DNA of 35,944 nt from an uncultured Lachnospiraceae bacterium (GTDB lineage Bacteria; Bacillota; Clostridia; Lachnospirales; Lachnospiraceae), in NCBI GenBank assembly GCA_910577165.1, contig CAJTLX010000035.1, positions 1 to 35,944 on the forward strand. Direction: 5' to 3'. Positions 16,185-24,494 of this stretch are shown one piece after another; position 1 is the first letter of the stretch, and every line of letters begins with the position of its first letter. The position numbers and the translations under genes were made by a program. The notes beneath the pieces are model-generated. The model was not told where the DNA came from, did not search any database, and worked only from the letters and a program-made list of their open reading frames with translations.

Positions 16185-18962
16185 CTATTTTCCGAACACT
16201 TTTACCTCATAGATGGTTGGCGTGTACCAGTTATAATCCGGATTATTTTGCAGCCTTGCCCCATTAACGGTAATCTTTACATATCTTGCCGTTCCGGAAA
16301 GCGAGTTTACATTAAATCCGTAGGTTTTGGAAACACGCGTATCTTTCTCATTGGAATTTTCATATAAAATTTCCCAGTTCTCCCCATCTGTACTTCCATA
16401 TACATCATAGATATAGTACCCCTCTGATCCTTTGCAGATATACCAGGAAATCTGCAGATTCGTCAGCTCGCATTCCCTACCAAGATCGATGGTCAAGCTG
16501 ATTGGCCAGGTAGCGGAATCCGCAGTATAGGAACTAAAATAATCTCCATCCGTTACCTTTGATGCTTCATACCCTTCTGCCGCGCCAAGTGTCGCCGTAA
16601 CCGGACAATCCTGGGAAAGGATCCGCCCAGGTGCCAACGGAACCATATCGCCCGTCCGGTCATTGTAGAGGATTTTTGGAAAGTAATCATAGTAGGCAAT
16701 ACCGTCCGCAAATAAAATCGGAGCAATCATTGTGGAACTTGTTCCCTCCCCGGCAATCCAGCGGTAGGCGTGCATCAAATAATTTTTCTTCTCCCCCTCT
16801 CCAAGCACGGCAATCCAGCTTGACTGGGAAGAAAATGTAGAGGTATTCCCAATCGGGCGCAGCTCGCTCCATCCCTTTTCCATGCTGCGGGAGGAGGCAT
16901 ATGCACCGGAACTTGGATACCAGCCTGCCGCCTGCGAGAGGAAGAGATAATACCATCCATCCGCCTTTACCACATTTGGCATCTCGCGGTACTGATTTTC
17001 AAACAGCGTTGTGACAATACCGTCAATATCGGAGAAATCCTCAGTGAAACGGAAAATATAGATGCTTGCGTTCGCGCCCTCACCCGGCTTGTTCGCCGCG
17101 GCTAACAGATATCCTGTCCCGTCATCATCCACAAAAACAGACATATCGCGCACTTCTATGCCCTCCGGGTTCCAGATATCATGCAGTTTAAATTCACCGC
17201 CCGGTGTTCCGGTAACTAACAAAAGCTTTCCGTCCGCATAGCCCTCCGGCTTTTCCCAGTGGGCAACCATCACCACTTTATTCTGTTCTTTTACATAGAC
17301 CGTTTTCGCACTCTCAATCTTGCAGCTTTTTAGAAGTTCATGTGCTTCGCTGGTCAGTACTGTCCGGGAATTTCCGAAATTATACCCATCTTTTGAAGTC
17401 TGCTCCGTAATTTTTGCTTTCCCCGCCGTAACAGAAATATTGTAGCTGTAATAAACTTCCTCTGAGCAGATCCCGCTGCGCAGGGAGATGCCATTTCCCG
17501 CCTGCATATTGTTAAGCACTTTTAATTCTGTCTCCGGCATCGCGCCGCAATGCACAGTTGTCTCATTACTAACAAGCTTTGTATTGCCATTTTTTAATTC
17601 CATCCGGTAGGTATATTCGCCGGCCAGCAAATCATAATCCTGCCAGGATGTGCCGCGCCCGGTATAAACCAGAGCAAAATTTTTGTCCGCGCCCGCACGA
17701 TAAATTTCATAGGTCTGTGCCGCCAGCGAACTGCCCCAGTACAGGGCAACATTGTTTACCTCCCCCTTTGCGTTTGTTGCAAATGGGAGTGCCGCCAAAG
17801 ATACGGATAATTCTGTTTCCATTGCATACACCCTGATTTCTGAAATGGCAGTTTTGCCATTTGGATTTTGATATTTTACATAGCGATAAGATCCTGTGGT
17901 AAGCAATTCACCATAATAAACGAATGTGGAACATACGGAGTCCGGCGGTGTGCCAATCTCATAGATCAGATCCCATTCTTCTTTGTCCGCACTGCCGTAA
18001 AACTGTCCGCCCGCAAGATCGGCAGGGGAAATTTCCTCGTCCGCACCGCCCATATAGGCGATCGCGGACAAAGTATACTCGCGATCCAAGGTCAGTACAA
18101 TCGCTTCACCCTCATCCGTTTTTGCAACGGTCGATGGATTATTGTCGCAGACCACCTTTGCAAGGTCATCGATCTCTTCCACATCAAATCCTGCCTGAAT
18201 CATCCCGCGATCCTGAGGAATTTCATCGAGGGTTTCATAAGTCCCATCCGCATAGGTTTCCCGCTCAATCTCAGTTACAAGTGCTGAGGGAATCCCCTCA
18301 ACTGCATACAGTACCATCTCGGAAATATTGGCGCAGTCATTGATATTTTCATATTTGACATAGCGAAAACGCCCCACTGTGGAAAATTCGGTATAATCGG
18401 TTTCCTTCATTGAGGAAGGAGCAGATTTTATCTGATAGATTTCATACCATGTTCTGCCGTCAAGACTCCCGTAAAATGTGCCTGACAAGCGCGATTCATA
18501 GCCGCTTCTTGGCGCGTAGCCAACTTTTCCAATCAGGTACTCCCCCCCTAAATCCACGCGGATATAGCCTTCCTCCAAACCGTCAAAAAAGGTGGACACA
18601 TCGCCGTCAAAGGCATTTGCTGCGACATCCGATCCATTGTTCCATGGCATGGAAGAGGTAATCATATCCTCGGTGATGGTAAGCTTTGTATAAGTAATTT
18701 CAGAAGGCTCTTTCTCTTTTTCTTCCCCCGGCGGGTTAGCGTCCGGCGTAGCAGAAGGATCTTCTTCTTTTTCCCCGCCCGTCGAAGTAATATCCGGTGT
18801 GGCAGAAGGCTCTTTCTCTTTTTCCTCGCCTGTTGGAGCGGCATCCGGCGTGACCGCAATGGGATCTAATGTTTCTTTATTGTCCTCGCCACCGCACGCC
18901 GCGCCAAGCATAAGTATGGATGCGGCAATATAACTAAAAATTTTTGTATTTTTTTTCCTCAT
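16185..18962 (-). CDS. Lipoprotein with three F5/8-type-C (CBM32-like) modules and a GH43-like propeller
   Basis: A 925-residue secreted protein. It has a lysine-rich signal peptide with a candidate lipidation Cys at 23 (ILMLGAACGG), then a spacer of about 65 residues with three near-repeats of EEKEKEPSATPD type. Two discoidin-like modules follow (about 90-225 and 250-385; NAFDGDVSTFF, RYVKYEN), then a fibronectin-like stretch (about 395-470), a region resembling GH43-type five-bladed propellers (about 480-760; FVDDDGTGYLLAAAN, MPNVVKADGWYYLF), and a third discoidin module (about 785-925). The catalytic acids cannot be assigned by eye. It lies 72 bases after the GH42 gene, which suggests galactan or arabinogalactan side-chain removal at the cell surface. 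The start at 18962 has GGAGGGG; the ATG at 18980 has none. Confidence 0.8.
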   Translation of the reverse strand: MRKKNTKIFSYIAASILMLGAACGGEDNKETLDPIAVTPDAAPTGEEKEKEPSATPDITSTGGEKEEDPSATPDANPPGEEKEKEPSEITYTKLTITEDMITSSMPWNNGSDVAANAFDGDVSTFFDGLEEGYIRVDLGGEYLIGKVGYAPRSGYESRLSGTFYGSLDGRTWYEIYQIKSAPSSMKETDYTEFSTVGRFRYVKYENINDCANISEMVLYAVEGIPSALVTEIERETYADGTYETLDEIPQDRGMIQAGFDVEEIDDLAKVVCDNNPSTVAKTDEGEAIVLTLDREYTLSAIAYMGGADEEISPADLAGGQFYGSADKEEWDLIYEIGTPPDSVCSTFVYYGELLTTGSYRYVKYQNPNGKTAISEIRVYAMETELSVSLAALPFATNAKGEVNNVALYWGSSLAAQTYEIYRAGADKNFALVYTGRGTSWQDYDLLAGEYTYRMELKNGNTKLVSNETTVHCGAMPETELKVLNNMQAGNGISLRSGICSEEVYYSYNISVTAGKAKITEQTSKDGYNFGNSRTVLTSEAHELLKSCKIESAKTVYVKEQNKVVMVAHWEKPEGYADGKLLLVTGTPGGEFKLHDIWNPEGIEVRDMSVFVDDDGTGYLLAAANKPGEGANASIYIFRFTEDFSDIDGIVTTLFENQYREMPNVVKADGWYYLFLSQAAGWYPSSGAYASSRSMEKGWSELRPIGNTSTFSSQSSWIAVLGEGEKKNYLMHAYRWIAGEGTSSTMIAPILFADGIAYYDYFPKILYNDRTGDMVPLAPGRILSQDCPVTATLGAAEGYEASKVTDGDYFSSYTADSATWPISLTIDLGRECELTNLQISWYICKGSEGYYIYDVYGSTDGENWEILYENSNEKDTRVSKTYGFNVNSLSGTARYVKITVNGARLQNNPDYNWYTPTIYEVKVFGK

Positions 18963-19034
18963 AACCCCTCCATAAAACATTATATCTGATCGCCTTTAGC
19001 GGATTGTAACAAGAACGCCAGAAGCGTTTTTAAA

Positions 19035-21044
19035 TTATTTTTTTACACTTACTAACCGCACCCCATATTTCGGGATCATCTCCCCGTTCTCTATCACTTT
19101 ATCCGTCAGCAGATCCGCCTCTCCCACAAAACACTGCGGTATCCGGCACTGCTCATCCTTAAAATTGATAACAAAATAAAATTTCGTATCCTCTGTTTCA
19201 CGGCATACCACTTCAAGCTCGGTCTCCTCCGCGATCACCGGAGTAACCCCCGCCTGTTCTGCAATCTTTGTAAGTACCCGGCAAAGCCCTGCCTCCTCAA
19301 GCCTTGTGCCAACATAATAAACTGCGCCATTACCAAATTTGTTCTTTGTCACCGCAGGCATACCGGCATAAAAATCTTTTCCGTAGCTTGCAAGGTTCTC
19401 CGCGCCCTCAAGGTGCATCAGATCGCAGACCAGTCCACAGTCCGCCTCGCCCCCATCTGTAAACATGACTCTATTTTTCTGTTCCGGCGCGAGCGCGTCA
19501 ATCTCCTCGACCCAAACTCCGGCAAGCTCACGAAGCGGTCCCGGATAACCGCCCAAATGTACATTGTCCGACTCGTCCACAATGCCGCTCATATAGGTGG
19601 TCACTAAAATTCCGCCGTTTTCGACAAAGCGTGTGAGTGCCTCCTTCATTCCCTTCTTTACCATGTACAGCACTGGCGCGACAATCAGTTTATACTTACT
19701 AAAATCCGCATCAACCGGAATCATATCTACCGCGATATTCTTCTTATAAAAATACTGATAATACTGATGAATAGTATTGACATAGGTAATATCCACATTC
19801 GGTCCGCTCGTATACTCAAGTGCCCAGTAATTATCCCAGTCAAAAATCACTCCGACCTCCGCTTGATTTACTGCCCCAAGCATTGTGTTTCCAAGTTTTT
19901 CCAGTTCCTCCCCAAGCTGTTTTACCTCGCGGAACACTCTGGTATTTTCTGTTCCCACATGTGCGATCACCGCACCGTGAAATTTTTCACAGCCGCCCAC
20001 ACTTCGGCGTAGCTGGAAAAATTGTATGGTATCTGCGCCGTGCGCCACTGTCTGGTAACTTTGTGCGCGCATCTGTCCAGGTCGCTTTAAGGAATTATAC
20101 CGCTGCCAGTTCTGCTGGCTGGGAGTCTGCTCCATCAGCATAAACGGTGCATTTTTTAATCCGCGCATCAGATCATGGCGCATCGCTGTTGAACTCCACG
20201 GGGTATTATAACTTGGGTAATTATCCCAGGAAACAATATCCATCTCTTTTGCCCATTTAAAATAGTCCAGTGCCTTGTAAGTTCCCATCAGATTTGTTGT
20301 AATCGGTGTGTCTTTATCATATTCGCGAATGGCATCGCGCTCCATCGTAAAATTAGCAAGAAGACTGTCAGAATTAAAGCGGCAATAATCAATGGATAAT
20401 CCGGCAAATGCTGTCTTATCATAGCCGATCCCATCCGAGAGGGCATTCGGAAGCACAATCTCATCCCAGTCATAGACGGTATGTCCCCAGAATTCCATGT
20501 TCCATGCCTTATTCAGTGCCTCTATTGTCCCATACTTTTTGCGCAGCCAAATACGGAAAGCCCTGGTGCAGTTCTCGCAGTAGCACTCCCCGCCGTACTC
20601 ATTGCTGATATGCCAGCAGGCAATATGTGAATTGTCCCCATAACGCTTTGCCAGTTCCCCGGCAAGTTTTTTTGCAAATCCTTTAAATACCGGCGAATGC
20701 GGACAGGCATTGTGGCGACCACCAAATTTATGCTGCAATCCCTCATAGTCCGTTCTCATCACCTCTGGATAGCGTTTTGCCATCCATGCGGGCAGTGCCG
20801 CCGTGGAAGTTGCCAACACAATATCATAGTTTTCGCGGCTGAGCATATCAATGATCTCGTCAAGTTCGGAAAAATTGTAAGTTTCCTCCGACGGCTGAAT
20901 CTTTGCCCAGGAAAATACATTGATTGTGGCACTGTTGATGCGGGCATCCTTAAATATCCGCATATCTTCCTGCCACACCTCTTTTGGCCACTGGTTCGGA
21001 TTGTAGTCGCCCCCGTACAAAATTCGGCTAAATACTGGTTTCAT
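19035..21044 (-). CDS. Beta-galactosidase, glycoside hydrolase family 42
   Basis: A 669-residue GH42 enzyme that releases terminal beta-galactose from galacto-oligosaccharides. The N-terminus YGGDYNPNQWP is diagnostic. The acid/base Glu is E149 in WHISNEYGG and the nucleophile is E305 in FMLMEQTPS. The zinc-site cysteines C114, C154, C156 and C159 (NACPHSP, ECYCENC) are present. The trimerisation and C-terminal beta domains follow, and length is normal for the family. No signal peptide, so it acts in the cytoplasm on imported oligosaccharides. AAGGAGG precedes the ATG. The divergent AraC regulator and the downstream F5/8-GH43 lipoprotein point to a galactan-type utilisation locus. No transporter is present in the cluster. 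Confidence 0.95.
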   Translation of the reverse strand: MKPVFSRILYGGDYNPNQWPKEVWQEDMRIFKDARINSATINVFSWAKIQPSEETYNFSELDEIIDMLSRENYDIVLATSTAALPAWMAKRYPEVMRTDYEGLQHKFGGRHNACPHSPVFKGFAKKLAGELAKRYGDNSHIACWHISNEYGGECYCENCTRAFRIWLRKKYGTIEALNKAWNMEFWGHTVYDWDEIVLPNALSDGIGYDKTAFAGLSIDYCRFNSDSLLANFTMERDAIREYDKDTPITTNLMGTYKALDYFKWAKEMDIVSWDNYPSYNTPWSSTAMRHDLMRGLKNAPFMLMEQTPSQQNWQRYNSLKRPGQMRAQSYQTVAHGADTIQFFQLRRSVGGCEKFHGAVIAHVGTENTRVFREVKQLGEELEKLGNTMLGAVNQAEVGVIFDWDNYWALEYTSGPNVDITYVNTIHQYYQYFYKKNIAVDMIPVDADFSKYKLIVAPVLYMVKKGMKEALTRFVENGGILVTTYMSGIVDESDNVHLGGYPGPLRELAGVWVEEIDALAPEQKNRVMFTDGGEADCGLVCDLMHLEGAENLASYGKDFYAGMPAVTKNKFGNGAVYYVGTRLEEAGLCRVLTKIAEQAGVTPVIAEETELEVVCRETEDTKFYFVINFKDEQCRIPQCFVGEADLLTDKVIENGEMIPKYGVRLVSVKK

Positions 21045-21090
21045 AGAAAATACCTCCTTGAAATAATATATTTTTTTATAAGGTAATTAC

Positions 21091-21150
21091 TCTCCCTTCG
21101 GTCGAATGCAAATCAGCACTGGTATAATATCTGCCGATATTATACCATGT
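21091..21150. repeat. 60-bp repeat with promoter-palindrome, copy 1
   Basis: This 60-base unit is 54/60 identical to 21203-21262. It ends in the perfect 10-bp inverted repeat GGTATAATAT-CTGCCG-ATATTATACC (21121-21146). On both strands the arm reads TGGTATAAT, an extended -10 promoter element, so each copy could fire in both directions towards the GH42 and AraC genes. Confidence 0.75.
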
Positions 21151-21164
21151 TCTCCGAACATGGT
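21144..21164. repeat. Hairpin overlapping repeat copy 1
   Basis: ACCATGTTC (21144-21152) and GAACATGGT (21156-21164) are exact complements around TCC. It shares bases with the end of the promoter-palindrome, so the two structures exclude each other. Confidence 0.6.
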
Positions 21165-21182
21165 GCCTCCGGCGGATGCGCA

Positions 21183-21227
21183 CAGTTCGCTATAGAAATT
21201 TTTCTCCCTTTGGTCGAAAGCGAACTG
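21183..21227. repeat. Inverted repeat linking the two 60-bp units
   Basis: CAGTTCGCT (21183-21191) and AGCGAACTG (21219-21227) are exact complements across 27 bases. The right arm lies inside repeat copy 2. Confidence 0.55.
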
Positions 21228-21262
21228 GCACTGGTATAATATCTGCCGATATTATACCATGT
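21203..21262. repeat. 60-bp repeat with promoter-palindrome, copy 2
   Basis: This second copy carries the identical 26-base palindrome (21233-21258) including TGGTATAAT on both strands. It is the closer one to the AraC start at 21335 and is offset by 112 bases from copy 1. No good -35 is seen for either orientation; extended -10 promoters need none. Confidence 0.75.
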
Positions 21263-21334
21263 CTTTACAAAAGCAGGTGCCGTATGTTAAACTATAAAAT
21301 ATCACTTTTCGAAACTATTTTCAGGAGGACAAAC

Positions 21335-22144
21335 ATGACAATTTATTTTCGCAATACTCCGCTGCGCGAGCCATTTACATTTGAGTCGGTGGGGAATCAC
21401 TGGGATCAGGAAGAAATTGTGCGGGCAGACGGCTATCCACTCTATCATTACTTACAGACCGAAAAGGGAATCGGAGAGATCAAAATACAAAAAAAGACCT
21501 ATCTGCTTGGCGAGGGGCAGGGGGTGCTGATCGCGCCGGGCATAAGACATTCCTACTGTCGAAAGGGAAGGGAGTGGCTGACCTGCTTTGCCACCTTTAC
21601 CGGAGTGATGGAAAACGGGATTGGATTGCTGACCAGGAACCGAAGCATTATCTTTACCGAAAAAAATACGGGGGTTACCATTGCAAAACAACTTGACGCT
21701 GTTCTTACAAAATTTAAAACACCACCCGTCGATGCCGGGGAGTTATCCGTCGACTGTTATCGGATGCTAATGAATTTTATGGATAACCCCTTTGTCGGGA
21801 ATATTGCGGAGGAGGAAACTTATCAGAAATATGTAAGACCTGCAATTGAAAAAATCGAAACAGAATTTGACGCAGATCTGACAGTGCAGGAACTCGCCGC
21901 ATCCGTGTACGTGACCCCACAGTATCTCTCGCGCCTTTTTATGCGTTTCCTTGGCTGTTCCACCCACGAATATCTGACAAGCCATCGAATCAACGAGGCA
22001 AAAAGGTATCTGCTTGCAAATTCAAAAATGGAGATCCAGGAGATTGCGCGCCAGGTAGGTTTTGGCAGTACCAGCCATTTTATTGCAGTATTCAAAAAGA
22101 AAACGGGAATAACACCACTCTCTTTTCGATCGGAAAGAAGATAA
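21335..22144 (+). CDS. AraC-family transcriptional regulator
   Basis: A 269-residue activator. The N-terminal half is a cupin-like sugar-sensing domain (GVLIAPGIRHSYCRKGREWL). The C-terminal 100 residues hold two helix-turn-helix motifs (LTVQELAASVYVTPQYLSRL and MEIQEIARQVGFGSTSHFIA followed by VFKKKTGITP). CAGGAGG sits just before the ATG at 21335. The frame is open 53 codons upstream to 21176, but that part crosses the palindromic promoter repeats and is not coding. It is divergent from the GH42 gene and most likely controls the galactosidase and lipoprotein genes in response to a galactose-containing sugar (inference from position). Confidence 0.9.
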   Translation: MTIYFRNTPLREPFTFESVGNHWDQEEIVRADGYPLYHYLQTEKGIGEIKIQKKTYLLGEGQGVLIAPGIRHSYCRKGREWLTCFATFTGVMENGIGLLTRNRSIIFTEKNTGVTIAKQLDAVLTKFKTPPVDAGELSVDCYRMLMNFMDNPFVGNIAEEETYQKYVRPAIEKIETEFDADLTVQELAASVYVTPQYLSRLFMRFLGCSTHEYLTSHRINEAKRYLLANSKMEIQEIARQVGFGSTSHFIAVFKKKTGITPLSFRSERR

Positions 22145-22184
22145 ACGGACGCGCAAAAAGCCATATGGATTTCTACACATCCGT
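22145..22184 (-). terminator. Terminator of the choloylglycine hydrolase gene
   Basis: On the minus strand ACGGATGTGTAGAAATCC, loop ATAT and GGCTTTTTGCGCGTCCGT form an 18-position stem with only one mismatch when G:U pairs are allowed. Read from the plus strand the same sites are C:A mismatches, so the functional RNA is the minus-strand one. A T-rich run (TTATCTTCTTT) follows. It abuts the stop of the convergent AraC gene. Confidence 0.65.
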
Positions 22185-22204
22185 CTCATTTTCAATATGC
22201 CCCG

Positions 22205-23185
22205 TCACCTGGCATTTTGTAGTCTTATCTGCTCTGTCGCAATCAGTGGATAACAAATCAAACTGCCCAAGTTTAACTTCTCTCTGCACATATCCACCGC
22301 CGTAATCTGTCGGTTCCCGTAGGTCGTATAATAATATATCCCGCGCGTTGTATTGCAGCAAGACGTGTAAATTGTCTGCTCAAACTCCCCGTCCCCGGTT
22401 TCACAGCACCCCTTCTGCTGCTCAACTGCGCCAAGGATATGGAAAAACTGTCCCACACTCTCTGCCTCAGAGTCCCTGGAAACCGAATTCATTTTTACAA
22501 ATGCCGCGCGCACAAAGCGCGACTGGGAAGACAGATCCCCCGGAAGCCCGATCGCCCCCATCCCCTTGCTGTAAATGGAAAGTGCCAGCCCCTTCGCAAA
22601 ATTATTTTCTGGCGGCTTTGCCGATAGCTGCATATAATTGTTTAGATGGAACATCTGTTCCGGAAATGTCGGGTTATTGGTCATTACCCCCACTGGATTA
22701 TCATAGATATGCATTCCACTTACCGTTGTCTCAACAGTAACCACCTCATTCTTATCCGCAATCATCCAGTGCAGACTGGCAACGGGGAGCCGTTCGTTAA
22801 ATGGGATATTGGTAAGATTTATTCTTGCAAGTTTCTCCCTGCATTGTGCCACGGTAGCGCAGTCGCAAAGCAGCCATGGGATCAACTCAAAAACCGCGAT
22901 ATTTTCCCTGTCGGACACCACGGGATTATAATGCGCGTAGCCGACAAAATTCAATCCTGCTATCCCAAGCCCTTTTTCATTGACCGCCTCATAATAAAGC
23001 GGATAATTCTGTGCGATATGCGCCATACCAATCATTGCGTAATGATGGTTTATCCTGCCCATATGGCGAAACGAAAAAGGATAATTGCGCGGCGTGATCA
23101 CCACTTGCTCACCGTAGGAATATTCATTGTCAAACGTTCTACCAAAATAGAAATCTTTTGTTTTATAAGTTGCTGCTGTACACAT
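22205..23185 (-). CDS. Choloylglycine hydrolase family protein (bile salt hydrolase type)
   Basis: A 326-residue Ntn-hydrolase that cleaves glycine or taurine from conjugated bile acids, or acts on related amides such as penicillin V or N-acyl homoserine lactones. After removal of Met1 the nucleophile Cys2 becomes N-terminal (MCTAATY). Other family active-site residues are visible: R16 and D19 (GRTFDNE), N79 (GLNFVGY), N170/N171 (MTNNPTF) and R223/R226 (SQSRFVRAAF). GGAGGG lies 7 bases before the ATG at 23185. The frame runs 16 codons further upstream, but that start would hide the Cys and has no ribosome site. No signal peptide; cytoplasmic. Whether it prefers bile salts or penicillin V cannot be decided by eye. 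Confidence 0.92.
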   Translation of the reverse strand: MCTAATYKTKDFYFGRTFDNEYSYGEQVVITPRNYPFSFRHMGRINHHYAMIGMAHIAQNYPLYYEAVNEKGLGIAGLNFVGYAHYNPVVSDRENIAVFELIPWLLCDCATVAQCREKLARINLTNIPFNERLPVASLHWMIADKNEVVTVETTVSGMHIYDNPVGVMTNNPTFPEQMFHLNNYMQLSAKPPENNFAKGLALSIYSKGMGAIGLPGDLSSQSRFVRAAFVKMNSVSRDSEAESVGQFFHILGAVEQQKGCCETGDGEFEQTIYTSCCNTTRGIYYYTTYGNRQITAVDMCREKLNLGSLICYPLIATEQIRLQNAR

Positions 23186-23411
23186 GAAACATCCCTCCAT
23201 TTCTAGGTTAAAATTTATTAAAAGTATACCCAAAAAATCAATCTTACCATTTCCAGCTTATTCCTTCCATCGCATCCAGAATTGCCCGTTTTTGCTTTTC
23301 GTGTAAATAAACTTTATTTAATTTATTTTTGCTATATTTTAGATAAGAAGATTGCTTCCACAAAACAAGTTCCCTTCCCAAAAATTTCAAATCCAGTATA
23401 GCATGAGCCAC

Positions 23412-23457
23412 AAAAAAAAGCAAGAAAAACCATGTGTCTCCACGCAGTCTTTCCCGC
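23412..23457 (-). terminator. Terminator of the XRE-methyltransferase gene
   Basis: On the minus strand GCGGGAAA pairs with TTTCTTGC (two G:U) across about 20 bases that contain a small GTG-GAGA-CAC hairpin, followed by eight T. It lies about 20 bases past the stop at 23478. The rest of the 292-base gap 23186-23477 is AT-rich and contains a TATACT at 23227-23222 that may be the -10 box of the hydrolase gene. Confidence 0.5.
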
Positions 23458-23477
23458 TTTTTTAAAGGTACTTTCCT

Positions 23478-24308
23478 CTATATTTCCTGCTTATCTCCCC
23501 CTTTTGCCACTAAGATATCCATGCAGTGCTTGTGTGGGACTCCCCCGCTGTTGCAGTCAAAAATCTCCTCATCGGCACGCAAAAACATCCAGTCGTGATA
23601 ATACATAAAAAGTTCCCCAGACTTCCACAATTGTCTGCACCCATCTTTATCATCCGCCCGCCGGATAAAAGGTTTTTCAACAAACACATTCACCGCGTGC
23701 AGACCATCCGGTGCGGTATGCGATTTTAAATGATCAAAAAGTTCCTGCCGCACCCCCACCGCAACAAAATGCAGTACACCGCTTGAATAGATAATATCAA
23801 ATTCTTCCTCCGGACGATAATCCGCTGCGTCCGCCAAGAAAAAATCCACATGGACACCGTTGTTTTCTGCAAGTGCCCTTGCCTTTGCAATCCCCGTTTC
23901 CGAAATATCAAATGCGGATACCTGGTATCCGTTACGCGCAAGAAAGACTGCATCCTTGCCCTCCCCACAGCCGATATCCAGCACGCGCCATGGCTTTACT
24001 GGCGGTTTTTTTTGTAAAACCTCATAGCAGAGGCGATTCGGAACAAGCCCCCAATAATATCCCTCCTGTTGATAGCGAGCTTCATAGATACTTACTGCAG
24101 CCGCGGAATACCCAAGCAATGCATCCGTTGTCGTATTAAGGATGCCTGCGAGCTGCGGGAGCATTTCAATATCCGGATTTGCTGTCCCGTTCTCCCATTT
24201 AGAAACTGCCTGAAATGAAATATGCAGTTTCTCTGCCAACGCCTGTTGTGTCAGCCCAAGTGCCCTGCGTTTTGCCGCAATAATACCACCAATTTTACTG
24301 CTGTCCAT
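23478..24308 (-). CDS. XRE-type DNA-binding domain fused to a SAM-dependent methyltransferase
   Basis: A 276-residue fusion. Residues 5-65 form a Cro/CI-type helix-turn-helix (LGLTQQALAEKLHISFQAVS, then KWENGTANPDI). Residues about 105-270 form a class I methyltransferase of TehB-like type, with motif I VLDIGCGEGKDAVFLA, an acidic loop SAFDIS and a YSSGVLHFV segment. It may be a regulator that also modifies a small molecule such as tellurite, or a methyltransferase under self-control. GGAGG lies before the ATG at 24308; the frame extends 17 codons upstream without a ribosome site. Regulation is probably autogenous through the palindrome at 24382-24397. Confidence 0.88.
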   Translation of the reverse strand: MDSSKIGGIIAAKRRALGLTQQALAEKLHISFQAVSKWENGTANPDIEMLPQLAGILNTTTDALLGYSAAAVSIYEARYQQEGYYWGLVPNRLCYEVLQKKPPVKPWRVLDIGCGEGKDAVFLARNGYQVSAFDISETGIAKARALAENNGVHVDFFLADAADYRPEEEFDIIYSSGVLHFVAVGVRQELFDHLKSHTAPDGLHAVNVFVEKPFIRRADDKDGCRQLWKSGELFMYYHDWMFLRADEEIFDCNSGGVPHKHCMDILVAKGGDKQEI

Positions 24309-24381
24309 TCTGCTTACCTCCATATGGTGAAATGATGGGGATATACGAAAATAATTCATTGAAAAAAATAAGAATCATTCT

Positions 24382-24418
24382 CGATTATCCATAATCGTTT
24401 TTGATATCTGAAAGTATA
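24382..24418 (-). promoter_or_regulatory. Promoter -10 and palindromic operator of the XRE-methyltransferase gene
   Basis: On the minus strand TATACT (24418-24413) is a likely -10 box. CGATTAT-CC-ATAATCG (24382-24397) is a perfect 7-2-7 palindrome that would lie about 10 to 25 bases after the transcription start, a typical repressor site. Another small palindrome, GAATGATTC, follows. Confidence 0.5.
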
Positions 24419-24494
24419 GCACAGTCCAATTCCAGGTAAAATAACGGCGATGTAGAATGCCGGGAAAGTTTTCAACTGATAGTTGATGCATTCC

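Noticed and set aside
17868..18343. Long plus-strand frames opposite the lipoprotein gene
   Set aside because: They are antisense shadows of the well-supported F5/8-GH43 gene with no domain and no ribosome site.
21176..21334. Upstream extension of the AraC gene
   Set aside because: It would translate the promoter-palindrome repeats; the ATG at 21335 has a CAGGAGG site and starts the cupin domain properly.
24365..24400. Fur-box-like A/T-rich palindromes upstream of the XRE-methyltransferase
   Set aside because: The match to the 19-bp Fur consensus is poor and the perfect 7-2-7 palindrome fits an XRE operator better; no iron-related gene is near.
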